Positions 62,191 to 64,000 of a DNA stretch of 64,000 nt are shown here, piece by piece. A program made the translations under genes and the position numbers. Each line of letters opens with the position of its first letter. Position 1 is the stretch's first letter. Source of the stretch: Protonemura montana (lineage: Eukaryota; Arthropoda; Insecta; Plecoptera; Nemouridae); NCBI GenBank assembly GCA_947568835.1, contig OX387606.1:20561225-20625224 (forward strand). Reading direction: 5' to 3'. A model generated the notes under the pieces. That model saw only the letters and a program-made list of their open reading frames with translations. It did not search any database and was not told the origin of the DNA.

Positions 62191-64000
62191 ATCATAGACT
62201 TTCGGCTTAACGTTAAAAATTAATATGCTTCTCGTGCATAAATTCGTCTTATAAGAACAGACAACAGACATTATGTTTGCTTAAAAGAATATAAATATGC
62301 ACATTCAATTAGATGGATATTTTTACGCAAAATACTAAATTACAATTAGCAGCAGAAAAGTTACTTACCACCTGTCAAAACAAACAATATGAGTGAGAAT
62401 TATGCACCGAAACAGAGAAAATTTTCAGAATAGTAAGATATTTAGACGTCGAAGCAGCACTGATCAGTATTTTTCTTCTAGCACCAATCGAAGTCGAAAT
62501 TTTAACTCAGAGACTTCTAGATCCCTCCTCCCCTACGTCACCGATGTTGAAGTCAGATAAAGAGAAAGGGAGAGAGGGAGGGAGAGAACGAAGAAACATA
62601 TTTTCTGTCTTGAGATTTCTGTTTTCTAAACACAAACTCACAAAATGTCATTTTAGCAGAAATTGAAAAAAAAATGTTTGACACACAAAATGGAGTGACA
62701 TCCATGTCGTTCCAGAGTCTTTTTGCAAGCATTATCTTTACACTAGAAAGCCAGGCTAACATTCAGCGAGAAACCACCTGTTACCTATGTGAGAAAGTAA
62801 TCATAATTTGAAACTATAATGTCTCCGTTTAAAAACGACAAATCGGTTTTGCCGACCTTTATGAGATGGCACCGCAAGTATATTGGTACTGTAATATTAA
62901 CAATCTCTCCACGTTCCAAGCGAAGGATTTCAACTGTTTCCTCCATCTCACGCAATGTCAAAACGTTCCCCCTTCCCCTCCAGCCATCACCCTTTCCCCT
63001 GGGCCGTCAGGCGCACATGGGAATGGACGGGATGCCCCGGGACTTAGATTGGCATCTGGAGGTTGCGAAGAAGGGCGATGTGGCGGTGTCTTGGAATCAA
63101 CTCGACTGGGCATGTTTGCGTCACAATAAGAAACTCAGTTCAGTGGTACAATACCTGCCAATTTTCTCACCCAATTCTATGTTTTTCAGCTTGTTCAACC
63201 ACTGCGCACTTGCGCTCAGTCTTTTAGCTGATGTGCTGTGAACTGTCACTGACCAATTAGTTTAAGGAACAAGACAACGATGCTTGTTTTTTTTTTATTA
63301 GCAAACAAGTGACAGAACAATTAGTGTAATTATTGTTTCAGCTCGGTTCTTATAATTGGTTTGTAGCCTGGCTGTAATAGCCCTCTGGCCTCTGCTAAGC
63401 TTCATCGAGCGGATGTTAAAGTTATTAAAATAAACATATACATTCCCGATTAAAAGCACAGGTAATTTCATGGAAAATTTAAACACAAAAACTTGTCTCC
63501 TGAGCCACTGTCTGTTTACGTGCGATACTTCTTAGGGAAAACTTGGTGAGTTTATTTATTTAACTTGAAAGCTTGAGCTCGGTGTCCACTCGTACTTGTC
63601 CATGCTCTCAATGCAGACTCTGGACTCCTCAAACAAGTTCAACGAGAGAGATTTATTTAAGGACTCTTCTTTTGCTAGAAAATCATAAATACAGACGCTT
63701 TGATACGAAGAACAACAAAAGGGAAATGATTTTATACCCTTCACCAATGTAAATATAATGTTGAGGCCCCATTTTATATACTTCCATGTACCTTCAGTCC
63801 CTTCACGTTCAGCCCTTCACGAGGCTAAATCAATAGCAGCGATTAAACCGATCTCTCCTCCCACCATTCACCCATGGCAGACCAAAAGCCCTATATTTTG
63901 CCGCTCATGCCAAGTTTTTCGGACGTCCGTTTTCTATGAATGAAAGAGCAATTTTCATCCTCGATAGAACGTGAAATTGATTAATGAAAGGCATTACGTG
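62191..64000. other. No gene seen; purine repeat at 62,556-62,592
   Basis: An AGAG/GGGAG-rich tract at 62,556-62,592 and a T-run at 63,288-63,297. The frame 62,819-63,241 (+, 140 codons) has no recognisable domain. Nothing else can be supported. Confidence 0.4.

Overview
The window is animal nuclear DNA, almost certainly from an arthropod and most likely an insect. The basis is GT-AG introns, long AT-rich intergenic or intronic DNA with many microsatellites, and one gene that reads as an insect CYP3-clan (CYP6-like) cytochrome P450. The species cannot be named from the sequence. No bacterial operon, CRISPR array, rRNA gene or convincing functional tRNA gene was seen.

Layout. From 1 to about 38.5 kb no protein gene can be supported. 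This stretch holds simple repeats, G-quadruplex-capable tracts, a 25-bp motif scattered four times at 3.1-4.36 kb, a tRNA-derived SINE-like head near 7.6 kb, and a 3' end resembling a Penelope-like retroelement with a hammerhead-ribozyme-like core near 28.4 kb. At 38,517-38,571 on the minus strand a short exon encodes an ATG plus a signal-peptide-like segment and ends in a perfect GTAAGT donor. It is probably the first coding exon of a secreted or membrane protein whose remaining exons lie to the left, so much of 1-38.5 kb may be one long intron. A CpG-rich segment at 39.24-39.51 kb and a possible noncoding-exon donor at 39,046 lie upstream of it.

The best-supported gene is the four-exon P450 on the minus strand at 45,110-48,188. 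Its three introns are all phase 1, and the conceptual protein has 532 residues with every P450 signature intact. From 48.3 to 59.8 kb there is mostly unannotated DNA: one weak candidate for a small secreted protein (53,605-53,841), one weak TATA promoter candidate (51.77 kb), and a region (56.0-58.6 kb) with several coding-like blocks in shifted frames that look like a decayed gene or element of unknown family. A decayed pogo/Tigger-type DNA transposon lies at about 59.82-62.19 kb, with a broken DDE transposase on the minus strand and inverted terminal motifs. The last 1.8 kb shows nothing assignable.

No wholly new multi-gene system was found. The most unusual signals are a short motif (GTGGAGGYGCC, both orientations) recurring about ten times where far less than one copy is expected, the 25-bp dispersed motif, the ribozyme-like core, the orphan signal-peptide exon and the unidentified decayed coding blocks. 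All calls come from reading the sequence; no database search was possible.
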